A DNA stretch of 64,000 nt from Chinchilla lanigera (taxonomy: Eukaryota > Chordata > Mammalia > Rodentia > Chinchillidae), in the NCBI RefSeq assembly GCF_000276665.1, contig NW_004955476.1, positions 9,402,248-9,466,247 of the forward strand, in the 5' to 3' direction. Positions 36,078-46,181 of the stretch are shown here, piece after piece (positions within the stretch are counted from its first letter, which is position 1; the number at the start of each line of letters is the position of its first letter). The notes under the pieces are model-generated. The model was not told the origin of the DNA and did no database searches. It saw only the letters and a list, made by a program, of their open reading frames with translations. The position numbers were made by a program, and so were the translations under genes.

Positions 36078-36595
36078 CATAGGTCATTTACATAAGTCTT
36101 TATTACTTAATTTTAGGTTGCTTCTACTTTTTATAGTTAGGTAAAACATTGAAGTAGACATACAGTGCTTGTTCCTAAAGCTTTTCTACCTCAATATTTT
36201 CCATCTCTTTCTTAAACTAGACATGTAAAAATGTAATTGCTAAAACAAATAATATTAACATTTAGAATTACCCATGTGTATTACAATGTTGTTAGCTAAA
36301 GGGGTAGCAATAAGTTAGAAATACTTTTATAGCAGTTACTGAGCCAATAGCTATACTTTTTACTACACTGTTTAAAATTACCCAGCTCTGATTTGAGAAG
36401 TGATGAAAATGAAAACAAGTCCCCTGAAATCCATGTAGGCACCCAAGCCCTGGTAGGTTGTCTCCCTGCTGTGATGTGAACATGAGGACTTCATCTGACC
36501 TCAACCTGCCTGCGTTCGGAGCTCCTGCTCTTTAGATATTTTTAACTAGAACCATTTGAGACTTAACTAGTAGCTGGTTGACTCCTACACATCTA
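36078..36595. other. Unassigned sequence
   Basis: Repeat-free; no recognised gene. Confidence 0.4.
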
Positions 36596-36705
36596 ACTAA
36601 ATTGCAAGGTCTGTGAGGCAGAAATCCCGACCAACTCACATGTGGCCACTGCCCCAGAGCCCAGTACAGTGCCTGTGACACAAAAGATAGGGGACACTGA
36701 GTCAG
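36596..36705 (+). mobile_element. L2 LINE relic, sense 3' end
   Basis: 'ctgtgaggcagaaatcccg', 'cactgccccagagcccagta' and 'cagtgcctgtgacac' match the order of the L2 3' end (gggcagggacc, ccccagcgcctagaacagtgcctggcac). Confidence 0.65.
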
Positions 36706-37013
36706 GGCATCTGTCCTCCAAGGAGAGGGACAGTCAGTGGGAATGGTGATGTAGGTCAGAGCTCCAGGCTCTAACAGTAGGGTCCTGTCTAAGTCTGGCC
36801 CATGGTCAATCCTTTGTCTCTACGAAACAGCGAAACAGCGTAATCATCAGACACCTACTGACAGCACGTTGCACATAAAAACCCTGCACTAACCATTATA
36901 AAGACTTAGAAAGAATTCTATTTGTTAGAATTATAAGAAGAACATTGACAAAGAATTCAAAGAACTGTAAAAAGAATTATGAAAATGTAATTGTAAGCAG
37001 GAATTATACAGTT
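36706..37013. other. Unassigned sequence
   Basis: Contains a direct repeat of 'cgaaacag' at about 36823-36838. Otherwise nothing is recognised. Confidence 0.4.
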
Positions 37014-37092
37014 GGGGCTGGGACGTATCTCGGTGGAGAAGTGTTGGCCTGCACGAGGCAGACCTTGGGTCCAATGCACAGCACCCCCACCT
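37014..37092 (+). mobile_element. ID SINE, diverged
   Basis: 'ggggctgggacgtatctcgg', 'gtgttggcctgcacgaggc', 'gaccttgggtccaatgcac'. ID order is kept, with no clear tail. Confidence 0.75.
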
Positions 37093-37671
37093 CACCCCAG
37101 AGGAGAACCACGTGCATGCTTGACATTCCTACGTGGGAGGGACCGCAGCACACGCACAGGGAACCACTTAATGATACAGCACTGTTAGGCATCCAGCGTG
37201 GCGGTGACCAGCCAAGTGCAGCTGTTTCACTATGAATTCGCATGAGCTACATTAAAGAGAAATAAAGACGTCCCCCTCTGTCACGTGGAAGGAATAAGAC
37301 CCCAGGAGAAGCTGTGTCAAAGTCGGGAGAGTGGGAGAGTGCACAGGCCATGGCAGGTCTGAACTCACTCCACAGGATGAAGAGAAAAAGCAGCAGCGTT
37401 TTAGTAGAAATTTTAAGAACAATTTAGAAAGCAAATAGATGAGGAACTTCTCTGCCGGGTCCCTGGCTCCACTGCCTACTAGGAGTCTATATCTGGCTAC
37501 TGCATGCCCAAGCATTGAATTTGAGCCCGTGACACACCTGTGCTCAGGATCCCGGCTTCCCACAACTCCCAGTGGCTCCTAAGTGGCAAAGATGTAAGCA
37601 TTGGTCTCCAAACACCCAAACAGAAGGTCCTCATGGCCAACACAGTGGGTGAGCTTATCATGAGGACTTCT
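37093..37671. other. Unassigned sequence
   Basis: No recognised feature before the inverted repeat. Confidence 0.4.
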
Positions 37672-38124
37672 CTGAGCTGGTTGGGAAGAGTGTCCTGCAG
37701 CCTTTGGGACCAGCACTGGGAAGGAAATCAGGTGCACTGGGCTTTTCCTCTGCAGGGTCAGCGCTGAGGAGCTGAGCCATCTCCCCTCCTCCCATCCCCA
37801 CACTGATGTTAGTGCAAAACTGTGCTGCGGCCCGGCTGGCAGCACCCTGCTCCTCCCCTGGGAAAGCGCCAGCCTCTCTGGGGCCCCCGTGTCAAACTCT
37901 TTTCCAAACTAGGCCATCACAGAAAGTCTCACAATCATGTAGAATTTATCAGGCCAGTCAGCTGAGCCACAAACCCGGGAGGTAGCCTAATGTGTGGCTT
38001 CAGAGCCACCCTTTATGTGTGGGTGAGCCTGGGCCGGCTCCTGCAGAGGAAAAGCCCAGTGCACCTGATTTCCTTCCCAGTGCTGGTCCCAAAGGCTGCA
38101 GGACACTCTTCCCAACCAGCTCAG
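37672..38124. repeat. Exact 85-bp inverted repeat with 283-bp spacer
   Basis: 37672-37756 is the exact reverse complement of 38040-38124. Arm 1 begins 'ctgagctggttgggaag' and arm 2 ends 'cttcccaaccagctcag'. Identity stops abruptly at both edges: 37757 against 38039, and 37671 against 38125, differ. The 283-bp spacer is not symmetrical. No matching target-site duplication flanks the whole. Open frames on opposite strands therefore share the same peptide run (LQRKSPVHLISFPVLVPKAA). No repeat family is recognised. Either a recent inverted duplication or a local assembly artefact fits. Confidence 0.95.
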
Positions 38125-38667
38125 GCCCTGATCCTTGTGTCAGTGCTGCAGGGAACTTCCTGGCTAATTTATCCCCGTCGTTTCTTAGTGGGGGGGAGTG
38201 GGCTCCGGAAAGTCAACTGGTGGCTTCCAAGAGGTACTTCTGACGCACTCAGGCCCCCGCAGCCCAGGAAGCCACAGGATCCTCCTGGACAGGAGCCCAG
38301 ATTTGGACACAAAGAGCCCTGATGCCTGCAAAGTAACCTAGTCATGCGGGGATTTCAGCAGCTCAGCTCACGTGGAGCTCAGCAAGAAGGCGCCCGATAA
38401 AGGATTGCTGAGTAAACTTGAAGTTCAAGATGTGAGGTGACCCCTCTGTTCTTTCACAGCAAAACTGAGAGGATTTCCTGAAGGACAAGAAGCCGTAGAG
38501 ATTTTCCACATAGTCTCTGGTTCTCTTCAAAGAATTCTTTGGCTTTTGTTGAATGCAGTGCGTTATATGAAGGAAACTCCTAACAAACACACATGCAAAT
38601 GAGCCTGCCTTTACCATGGCAGCTACGTGGCCATTTTAATATTCACTGCACAAAAAATGGTGTCTAT
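38125..38667. other. Unassigned sequence
   Basis: No recognised repeat or gene. Confidence 0.4.
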
Positions 38668-38775
38668 TTTGCCCATCGGTGAGTTCCGTGAGGATCTCCT
38701 CTCTGCCCTCAGTGCATCCCCAGTGACCAGCACAACTTTCTGATGTAGGGCCTGTGCTAAATGAGTATTTTTGAA
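38668..38775 (+). mobile_element. L2 LINE relic, sense 3' end
   Basis: 'gttccgtgaggatctcctc', 'cagtgcatccccagtgacc', 'tagggcctgtgctaaatgag' and 'tatttttgaa' follow the L2 3' end order, ending in the usual 'aataaatatttgttgaa' counterpart. Confidence 0.65.
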
Positions 38776-39194
38776 ACACTCACAATACCAACCCCAGCCC
38801 CCCGCAGCCAGGGCACTTGCCCTGAGCCCTCTGCTTCTCTCAGTGGAAGGCGGTCCATGAAGAAAAAGTGGTGTCCACCTGGAGTCTGAATCCCTCTTTT
38901 CCACACCCAGGCCATTCTGAGACCTCCAGGTTGTCTGACCAAACAGACCCAAACGGCTTCAGAGAGTAAAACAGCCTCCCCCACCCGGACCTACCCTGAG
39001 AGCAGGTTGTGCCCCTGGCAGGCAGCCCCTAGAATGGAAAGGGGCTCAGGCATGGACACAGCGCTTGTATGGAGACCTGTGGGTCTGGAAAGCACAATGT
39101 GCTTCTAGGTAAAGGGAGAAGGCTTGGCCATGAGCTTGGAGCCTCTATTTATGATTTTGTAACAACCCTGCAAATTTTAAGAGCTTGGCTTAAA
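38776..39194. other. Unassigned sequence
   Basis: No recognised repeat or gene. Confidence 0.4.
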
Positions 39195-39385
39195 TGAATG
39201 GATGGATGGATGGATGGATGGATGGATGGATGGATGGAGGGATGGATGGATGGACAAGTGGATGGACAAACAGAAGGATGGATGGAGGAAGGATGCATAG
39301 GTAAATGCATGGAAGGAAGGATGGATGGACAGATGAATGGATGAACGGATGGAAGAATGGGTGGAGGGTGAATAAATGAATGGAA
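39195..39385 (+). repeat. GGAT microsatellite
   Basis: About 190 bp of TGGA/GGAT units, nearly pure from 39199 to 39255, then increasingly interrupted by GGAC, GGAA and GAATG variants. The minus strand gives a fake Ser/His/Pro/Ile-rich frame. Confidence 0.95.
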
Positions 39386-39754
39386 ATAACACCTGTGTGT
39401 GAACTAATGAAGTATACTAGGGAAAGGGAAATGAACAGAGACATATGGTTTTTCCTAAAGATCTTAATGATAGACAACTCCGTCAAGTAGACAAGGACTT
39501 CTTTTAGTGCCTTTAATGACCCATCTGAAAAGCGACAACTCTGGAAAAAGTGAAATATTTTGCAGTGGGTGAAGAAGGGAGTTCTCCTTTAACGGTCTGA
39601 CAAAAGCATACAATGTAACCTTCTAAAATCAAGCTCTCCATTGGCTGAAATTTTAAAATGTGTCACTTGGACATAGGCTTATTTGAAATCAAAATAAATT
39701 TAAGCTTCAATTATAGAATGAAAATCCTAAATTCAAAAATAGCAAAGGAAAAGA
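39386..39754. other. Unassigned sequence
   Basis: AT-rich, with no recognised feature. Confidence 0.4.
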
Positions 39755-40295
39755 TAAACTCAAGTTTTTATAGGTAAACGGATACAACTAGAGACCATAC
39801 TCATAAGTGAAATAAATCGGACCCACATGTATAAACATTGTATTGTCTCCCTAGAGTAAGAACCTGAAAGAGTAAATAAGATCCAAAAGGTACAATAGCT
39901 ATTGTGAAAGGGAAAGAAATTGCTCAAAGGGAAGGAACAACTGGAATGAGGGAAAGGAGAAAAAGAAAGAAAGAAGGGGAAAAATATATATATGTAGAAA
40001 GATAGCTGGGATAATTGTACTGCTAATATCTATTGGTTTATTGAAAGGAACAGGTAGTGCTCAAATTTTTTTGAACAATTTTGCGTGCTGATATCTGGTT
40101 ATCTGAACAACTAATTTGAAGATAACAATATGCAATATAACAACCACTGGTGAATTCCTACCATCTTGTTTCATGAAGCTCTGTATCTTTTCTAATGTTT
40201 TTATATTATTTTTTATTCTCTTTAATGGTTTGATCAATCTTACATTCTTACATCTGATAACTTGAGCAAATTCATTGAAGATAACAATATGTAAC
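39755..40295 (+). mobile_element. LINE-1 3' end (ORF2 terminus and 3' UTR), first part
   Basis: 'ggtaaacggatacaactagag', trimmed here to its core 'ggatacaactagagacc', then 'cataagtgaaataaatcgg' and 'gtaagaacctgaaag' correspond to the last part of L1 ORF2 (gatggaactagagaacatcat, agtgaaataagccagg). A 3' UTR follows with a purine tract (39950-39980). A 3'-UTR unit starting 'gaagataacaatatg' occurs at 40118 and again at 40277 (period 159 bp). The second copy is split by the LTR that follows. Coding capacity is lost. Confidence 0.6.
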
Positions 40296-40673
40296 TGTTA
40301 TGGTTTTTGTCTGGATGTCCCCCCCAAAGCCTCATGTAGTCATGGGGCAGACTTCTAGAGTTTATGATTTATTCATGGTCCAGTGTTGGGACTATGGGTG
40401 TGAGTGCTGCACCTACCATGGAGCAGGTAGTTTGCATACAATATAGGGAGGGAAAGAGGTTTGCTCTCTGCCCCTCCTCCCTTTTTGTTCTTATTGCTTT
40501 TGCTGTTTTCCACCACCATGACCTGTTGCCCTCTGCCATGTACCACTCTGCCTTGGAGCCAGCCAAGTATGGACTGAAACCTCCACAAACTGTGAGCTAA
40601 ATAAACCTTTCATTCCTTAATTTTGGGTGTTGTGTATTTTTGTCTCAGGAAAGAGAGAAAGGTAACCAAGATA
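40296..40673 (+). mobile_element. MaLR-like solo LTR, sense, inserted into L1 3' UTR
   Basis: A 378-bp block starts tgttatgg and ends accaagata. It is flanked by gtaac (40291-40295) and gtaat (40674-40678), a 5-bp target duplication with one change. It contains 'gggactatgggtgtgagtg', 'actgaaacctccacaaactg', 'gagctaaataaacctttc' (a polyadenylation-signal region). It is the same family as 27655-28033 in the opposite orientation. Removing it restores a second copy of the L1 3'-UTR unit. Confidence 0.9.
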
Positions 40674-40818
40674 GTAATATAACAACCACTGTTAACTCCT
40701 ATCATTTTGTTTTGAACTCCTGTAACATTTTTATTGTGTTGTTTTTGTCTATGTTGCTGTTATTTTGTTTTTTTTTTTTAAATTTTCTTTTAAAAAAATA
40801 AAACTGAAAAAATAGTAA
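40674..40818 (+). mobile_element. LINE-1 3' end, second part with A-rich tail
   Basis: 'aatataacaaccactg' and 'tcctatcattttgtttt' repeat the text after 40133, confirming that this is the remainder of the second 3'-UTR unit. The element ends in a T-rich tract followed by 'taaaaaaataaaactg' and an A-rich end. Confidence 0.55.
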
Positions 40819-40894
40819 AGCACTTTTGCTTTTCAGAATTCTACCTGGCAGCAAAGCTGGTACCTAGAGGTGCCCACCAGGCGTTTTTCACCAA

Positions 40895-41035
40895 ACCGGT
40901 TGTTAACAAGAAGCCTGATGCCAGACCCCTGGGACTGAGTCTTGGCTTCACCCAGGAATAGCTGGGTGACCTTGGGCACTCTTAGGACAGCCAGATTACT
41001 GCTTAGGACTGTTGTCAGAAAGATTGAGTGCATCA
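40895..41035 (+). mobile_element. MIR SINE relic, sense
   Basis: 'ccccTGGgactgagtcttggc'-type text, then 'agctgggtgaccttgggcac' and 'tcttaggacagccag', in MIR core order. Old and diverged. Confidence 0.6.
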
Positions 41036-41524
41036 TTATTTGTGAGGGAACGTCAGTGTCTGGACCATGGTCGACAGTCTGGGAAAGCTGTGGAGGGAGT
41101 TTAATGCAGTATTAGCATGAACCATGTAAATGCTGTGGAACCACAGTGTACACTGTGCTGATGATGTGCCAACTTCTATTTAACCTCAGAAACAAGCACG
41201 ATCTCCAAGTGCTGATCAGTTTAAATTTTAAAGACCAGATCAGTCACTAAGCTATCTGCACAGCAACTCTGCAAAAATAGATGTCAACCATGTCCAAATG
41301 TGTTCAGTGCCACGCCACAGTGGACGCTGGTGACTGGAACACTAACTTGTTAGGCCTTTGTGAGTTGCCAGGTGGGTAAGTAGTGTTTTATTCTTAACTT
41401 TTCTGGATAGTAAAGCCATGTCCAATGCTTCAATCATTTAAAAATCTATGTTAAGTTCATACAATGGCCTGGACCAGGATTCTACCAAGGAGAGCTCCCT
41501 GCAAACAAAGATAGCTGGCTTGTC
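41036..41524. other. Unassigned sequence
   Basis: No recognised repeat or gene. Confidence 0.4.
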
Positions 41525-42200
41525 AGGTGATGGTGATGACAATGACGATGGTGGTGGTGATGCTGGTGGTGATGATGGTGATGATAATCATGATGACAAT
41601 GATGATGGCGGTGATGGAGATGATGATGATGATGGTGGTGGTGGTGGTGATATTGATGATAATGATGATGGCAACAACAATCATGATGACAATGATGATG
41701 GTGGTGATGGTGATAATGGTGGTGACGATGATTATGGTTTTTATAATCATGATGATGGTGATGGTGGTGATGGTGGTGATGGTGGTGATGGTGGTGATGG
41801 TTATGGTGATGAAGATGATGGTGATGATGATGATAATGATGGTGACAATAATCATGATGACAGTGATGGTGGTGATGTGATGACAATGATGATGACAATA
41901 ATCATGATGACAATGATGATGGTGATGGTGGCGAGGGTGGTGATGGTGGTGATGTGATGATGACGATAATCATGATGACAATGAGGATGGTAATGGTGGT
42001 AAGGGTGGTGATGGTGGTAATGGTGATGGTGATGGTGGTGATGGTGATGATGACAATGATGATAATAATAATCATGATGACAATGATGATGGTGACGGTG
42101 GTAATGGTAATGGTGATGGTGGTGAAGGTGATGATGGCAATGATGATGACGATAATCACGATGACAATGATGATGGTAATGGTGGCGAGGGTGGTGATGC
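41525..42200 (+). repeat. GAT/GGT trinucleotide-based minisatellite with higher-order structure
   Basis: About 680 bp of GAT, GGT, GAC and AAT triplets. An anchor word, 'aatcatgatgacaatgatg' or a close variant, recurs at 41586, 41679, 41745, 41850, 41900, 41968, 42070 and 42154, at irregular intervals of 50-105 bp, so the array grew by block duplication as well as slippage. Because the unit is three bases, several frames stay open on both strands (poly-Asp/Gly, poly-His, poly-Met/Val, poly-Ile/Thr). These are artefacts of the repeat and not proteins. Confidence 0.95.
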
Positions 42201-42639
42201 TCTGACTTTCACCCATATTTTAGGGTTGCTTATTCCTGCATTCATATAACAGCATTTTAGGATTTTCTTACTTTCCATAAGGTGGCTAACCTTAAAGTAT
42301 TCATTTCAAGCAGATATAAATTACATGTCTAAAAACTCATGTGTGGTAACATTGTGCTGACAGCAGTCCTGAGAACTTCTCAGGTTCAGGTCTTCTAGTT
42401 TCTATTTCCACCAGCATTTGTGTAGCAGTTGTTTCTCTTTACGCATCTCCACTGAGAAGACACCTTCCTTGAGGTGAGTTAAAGCTGCGTGCCATCATCG
42501 AACAGACCTCCTGATGGCGCCTTCACAATCTGAGTGGGGTCTGGGAGCAGATGGCCACGGTGTCGTCCACACAGCGCACCTCGGCCAGTACACAGAGCCA
42601 CCACCTCTCCCTTCGCCAGAGTCAGACTGATTTGAGCGG
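42201..42639. other. Unassigned sequence
   Basis: No recognised repeat or gene. Confidence 0.4.
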
Positions 42640-43250
42640 TAAGCGTTTGTCTGGAAATTAATAGCAACATTCTTTTGTTTCATATTATACAGCTTTAAAG
42701 ACCCAAAGAGCCTTAGGAATTAATTGCAGGCTTCTAATAAACACAATGATGTAATGACGTATTTAACAGTACTGTTTTTTGTTTGATTCCAAATAAATTG
42801 CAGATTTTTTTCTGGTGTGATACTAAAACAATTACCATTTTCCAAAAAGGATAATTAATCTGCAATTTTTTCACATTAGATCATAGATCTCTAAAGAGGG
42901 CCCACGGGTTTGATAGTGCTCAGCTGCTGTGTATTTATTTTTCATTTTTTCCACCGATGCGCCGCCCCGTCAGGGCTGACATTTAAATGAGTGAGTATTC
43001 AACACAAATGTGATCATTTGTACCACATCCAACGCGGCCCCACGCTGAGATGATTGCTTCTGGGAGCCGTCCGCGGGCTCTCAAATAGGGGGAAAAAGCC
43101 AGGCAAAATTTTATCAATTTACATTTTTCTGTGATTAATTTTTATGCAAATCAGGGCCCGACTGTGCTCCCATCTCACCTGAATCATCCGGATCATCAAA
43201 GACAAATTGAGCATCACTTATTTAAAAAATAGGCTTTAAACTACTCTACA
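42640..43250. promoter_or_regulatory. Candidate conserved developmental enhancer
   Basis: About 610 bp without a recognised repeat. It holds 'ggaattaattgcagg', 'ggataattaatctgc' and 'gtgattaattt' homeodomain-type words, a CRE-like 'aatgacgtat' near 42755, 'catttaaatgag', and an exact octamer ATGCAAAT at 43144-43151 placed 3 bp after GATTAATT (43133-43140), an arrangement suited to POU or POU/homeodomain factors. It also retains CpGs in 'gatgcgccgccccgtc' and 'gtccgcgggctc' inside otherwise AT-rich DNA. This is the most enhancer-like block in the window. Conservation and activity are inferred, not shown. Confidence 0.5.
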
Positions 43251-43959
43251 GCTGTGTTGGAAAATGCTAAGAGAGGGGCATGAACTTCTCTAATAGAACA
43301 GGAAGAGATAAGAAAATGCCTTTTATGTACACAATGCCATAAATGTGGAGCTTAACAAAATCCTCTAAAATATGGTCCTGGCTTTGAATATTCTCTCATT
43401 CCTGGTAAACATTCAATAATAGGAATAACAGGGCACACAGTAACTTCTCCCCAAGTTCCATCATCAGAAGGGTTTTCTATGATGAAAAGACACCTACCAA
43501 CACGTTTCTACCAGTTTTCCATTGCAGCAAGATGAGAATATCTAATGGACAGAAAAATATACAGAAAGCAAACTGTTGCAGAATTAAGTGAAAACTCTAT
43601 GCGGTTGGGCAGCATAGCACTGGGCTAGCATCTTTAAATCCATTCTGTGTGTTTCTAAATTCATATCACTACCACCCAAATAACAGAATGCTTTTGTCCA
43701 CATCTGGCATTCATGAAAATTATAAAAATCGTGCTAGAAGTTTACAGGTAGCACTCTCCTCTGTATTTATGAAGTAGAAATAAAATGTTTTCATGTTATC
43801 TGGAAGGAGCTGACAGTGCAGTTCATACTTTAATAAACTGGCACAACTTACACATGGCACCTCAGCAGTCACTAAGTTCAATTTGCCGTTTTTCAGGAAA
43901 AGCTGTCTTTCCTTGTGGTGCATCTTTCTTTTTTTTTTAAAAAAAAGTGCCTCGAGTTT
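43251..43959. other. Repeat-poor unassigned sequence
   Basis: No recognised repeat except a T/A tract with near-palindromic character at 43929-43946. It separates two candidate regulatory blocks. Confidence 0.4.
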
Positions 43960-44410
43960 TGTATACATGACTCAGTTATCAAAACTTCTCCAGATGCCTC
44001 TCTTGCTCTCACTCATGAAAATAATCACCAGAGCAGAAGTAAATTGTTGACAATTCCCCGAGAATGGAACCAGACCCCAGGGGGTGAAAATCTGGTTATC
44101 TGAATGGGCGACATAATCGAAGGTTCAGCTCCGCTCAGGGAATTGCCACATAAACAATGCCCTGATTGCCAGGAGCGGCCCTCGCACTGCACAATAGCAG
44201 GGGAGGCCAGGCCGTCCACACCGCTGCGAGCACAGCGCTGGACGCGAACAAGATTAGAATCTTAAAAGCTGCCCTGCGGAGCGAAATTACTGTGCCGGGT
44301 CCAGGTGAGGAGGGAAAAGGTGCAAAAATAAATGGAGTTTATTCCATGGCTTTTAGGGTTTATGTCACGAAGGCAGAAATAAAGGTATCTAAATCCATAG
44401 TTAGGGTCGC
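43960..44410. promoter_or_regulatory. Candidate conserved noncoding element
   Basis: Repeat-free sequence with 'catgactcagttatc' (AP-1-like), 'attgttgacaattcc', 'cacataaacaatgccctg' (forkhead/SOX-like), 'agattagaatc' and 'aaaaataaatggag'. CpGs are retained at 44100-44300 (gcgac, ccgct, gcgag, gcgct, acgcg). The element ends at the TG microsatellite. Enhancer role is inferred from texture only. Confidence 0.38.
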
Positions 44411-44461
44411 TGTATGTGTATGTGTGCGTGTGTGCGTGTGTGTGTGTGTGTGTGTGTGCAT
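44411..44461 (+). repeat. TG microsatellite
   Basis: About 50 bp of TG/CG-interrupted units, with a pure TG core at 44436-44458. Confidence 0.95.
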
Positions 44462-45118
44462 GTGCACGCACACGCACTGGGCATGTGCAGAGCCATGTCC
44501 CGACATCCTCTCTCCCTCACCAGCCACAGAGAACGCAATAGCATTTTCCAAAAAACAAAACCACATCCCATCTGAGTCCTCACGGCCCAGCTACAGATAT
44601 AATCTGTGAAAAACAGGTTTCGTTCTCACAAAAATTCACAAATTTTAGCCAGTGAGACACTGAGGAGAAACAGGAGAACCAACTCAGTGGGTTGATTTAG
44701 TGGGCACACACGGTCTGCTCTGGGGGGCTCCGTTTACCCCAGTGAGCACAAGCAGCTTAGGCTCTGCCTCAAATGAGGGAGAAGCAACTTGCAGGGTGCC
44801 TTCTGGGACACGCAGATTCCCACAGTGGCGTGAGTGGAGGGGACCGACCCACAAGTATGGCCACCCTGTCCTGGTGATGTGTCTCGGCCAATGTCTGGCT
44901 GAGCTGGGCATGGCGGGCCTGCAGGACAGGACGATGGGATGTGATAGCCAGCCCGTCTCTCCAGAGGAACCTGGCAGCTCCCAACGACAAGGCAGCTGCT
45001 GCCACGTACAGCCAGGGAACAGCTGGGGACAGGGGAGCAGCGCCCAGGGAAGGAGAAGCCTGACCCTGGCCCATGATGCGGACCCAGCCGCAGCCAGAGG
45101 ACAGATGCTCTCACACAC
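44462..45118. other. Unassigned GC-rich sequence
   Basis: Open frames of 185 codons on plus (44700-45257) and 132-154 codons on minus overlap each other. None has a domain, and the plus frame runs into the minisatellite. Not called as genes. Confidence 0.4.
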
Positions 45119-45311
45119 GGGGATGAGGTCACAGCCCTTCCTGGTCACATTGGGACAGGGTCACAGCCCTGCCTGGTCACACACAGGTCAAAGTCATTGC
45201 TCTGCCTGGTCGCATATGGGACAAGATCACAGCCCTTCCTGGTCACCCAGGGGATGAGGTCACGGCCCTTCCCATCATACACAAGACAAGGTCAGGGCCT
45301 TGCCTGGCAGG
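45119..45311 (+). repeat. Minisatellite, ~33-bp unit, about 6 copies
   Basis: Units begin with 'gaggtcacag'-like text at about 45125, 45158, 45190, 45224, 45258 and 45290, and each carries variants of 'cccttcctggtcac'. Divergence between copies is 10-30%. There are no unique spacers, so it is not a CRISPR-like array. Confidence 0.9.
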
Positions 45312-45867
45312 AAGGTAATCAAGACTCTTGGGCAAGGTGCCAGAGGAGGTGGGGTCATAGAATCCAGAGCTCTGCAAGGTCCCAGGTGGCCCTCAGGAGA
45401 GATCTGGTCCTCCCAAGCTCGGGACGTTCAATCAGAGTCCCTGTAAAATTCCCCCAGAATTGTTCTTCCCTTTTTGTTACTGAAATGGTGAAGATCCTCT
45501 TAACACACTGGGGGAGTTCTTGTTTTCCCCCATATGCCATGACCCAGCTCTACTCTTAGAGAGGGAGGAAAAGAATAGAAATCCAGTAGACAATTAGTAG
45601 TTTCTTTCCCAGGAAGTGAAAAAATGGGCCCATTCGGGTAGTTAGAAAAAATCTAGGAAACTGCATGTAAGATCAACTGCTTTTGATTTCCTGTACCAAA
45701 AAACAAAAAAACAAAACAAAAACCAACTGCTCTGCCATAACCAGAAGCTTGAGCAGAAGAACAGTTGCATCAGAATGTGCTGTCCAGCTGCAACCCAGCA
45801 AGGACAACCTAAAAGTGAGAGGAAGGCGACAGTAAGGTGCAGCTTGTTCTAAGGAAGGGAAAATCAT
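45312..45867. other. Unassigned sequence
   Basis: Contains an A-rich caaaa run at 45699-45722. No gene is recognised. Confidence 0.4.
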
Positions 45868-45990
45868 GCTGAGTGTGGTGGTGCATGTCTGTAATCCCAG
45901 CACAGAGGAGGCTGAGGCAGAGGGACCACAAGTTCAAGGTCAGCCTGGGCTACATAGTGAGTCTTTCTGCCTCAAAGAAATAAATAACAA
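45868..45990 (+). mobile_element. B1 SINE, sense
   Basis: 'gctgagtgtggtggtgcatg', 'gtaatcccagcacag', 'ggaggctgaggcagaggg', 'cagcctgggctacatag'. A B1 monomer with a short A-rich tail. Confidence 0.92.
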
Positions 45991-46014
45991 GAGAAAATCA
46001 CAAATGAGCTGAGT

Positions 46015-46140
46015 CCTTCAATAACTATTTCTTGAGTATCCACAAAGCCAGCACTGCTCTGGGCATTTATGGGAGAGCCATGACCAAGACTAACATGTTT
46101 GTTGCTCTTACAGAGCCAACAAGCAAGAAATATAGACGGT
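46015..46140 (-). mobile_element. L2-like LINE relic, antisense 3' end
   Basis: 'caataactatttcttgag', 'ccagcactgctctgggcat' and 'gttgctcttacagagcc' follow the antisense L2 order (caacaaatatttattgagc, ccaggcactgttctagg, ccctcatggagc). Confidence 0.6.
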
Positions 46141-46181
46141 CTGAAAACACTGTGTTTCAGAAAATTACATCAAATCAACAT

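Noticed and set aside
41448..42216. Long Asp/Gly, His, Met/Val and Ile/Thr frames
   Set aside because: They follow directly from a three-base repeat being open in several frames on both strands.
44700..45257. 185-codon plus-strand frame
   Set aside because: Its end lies in the 33-bp minisatellite and opposing minus-strand frames are as long.
45119..45311. Possible CRISPR-like array
   Set aside because: Diverged tandem units with no unique spacers in a mammalian genome; it is a minisatellite.
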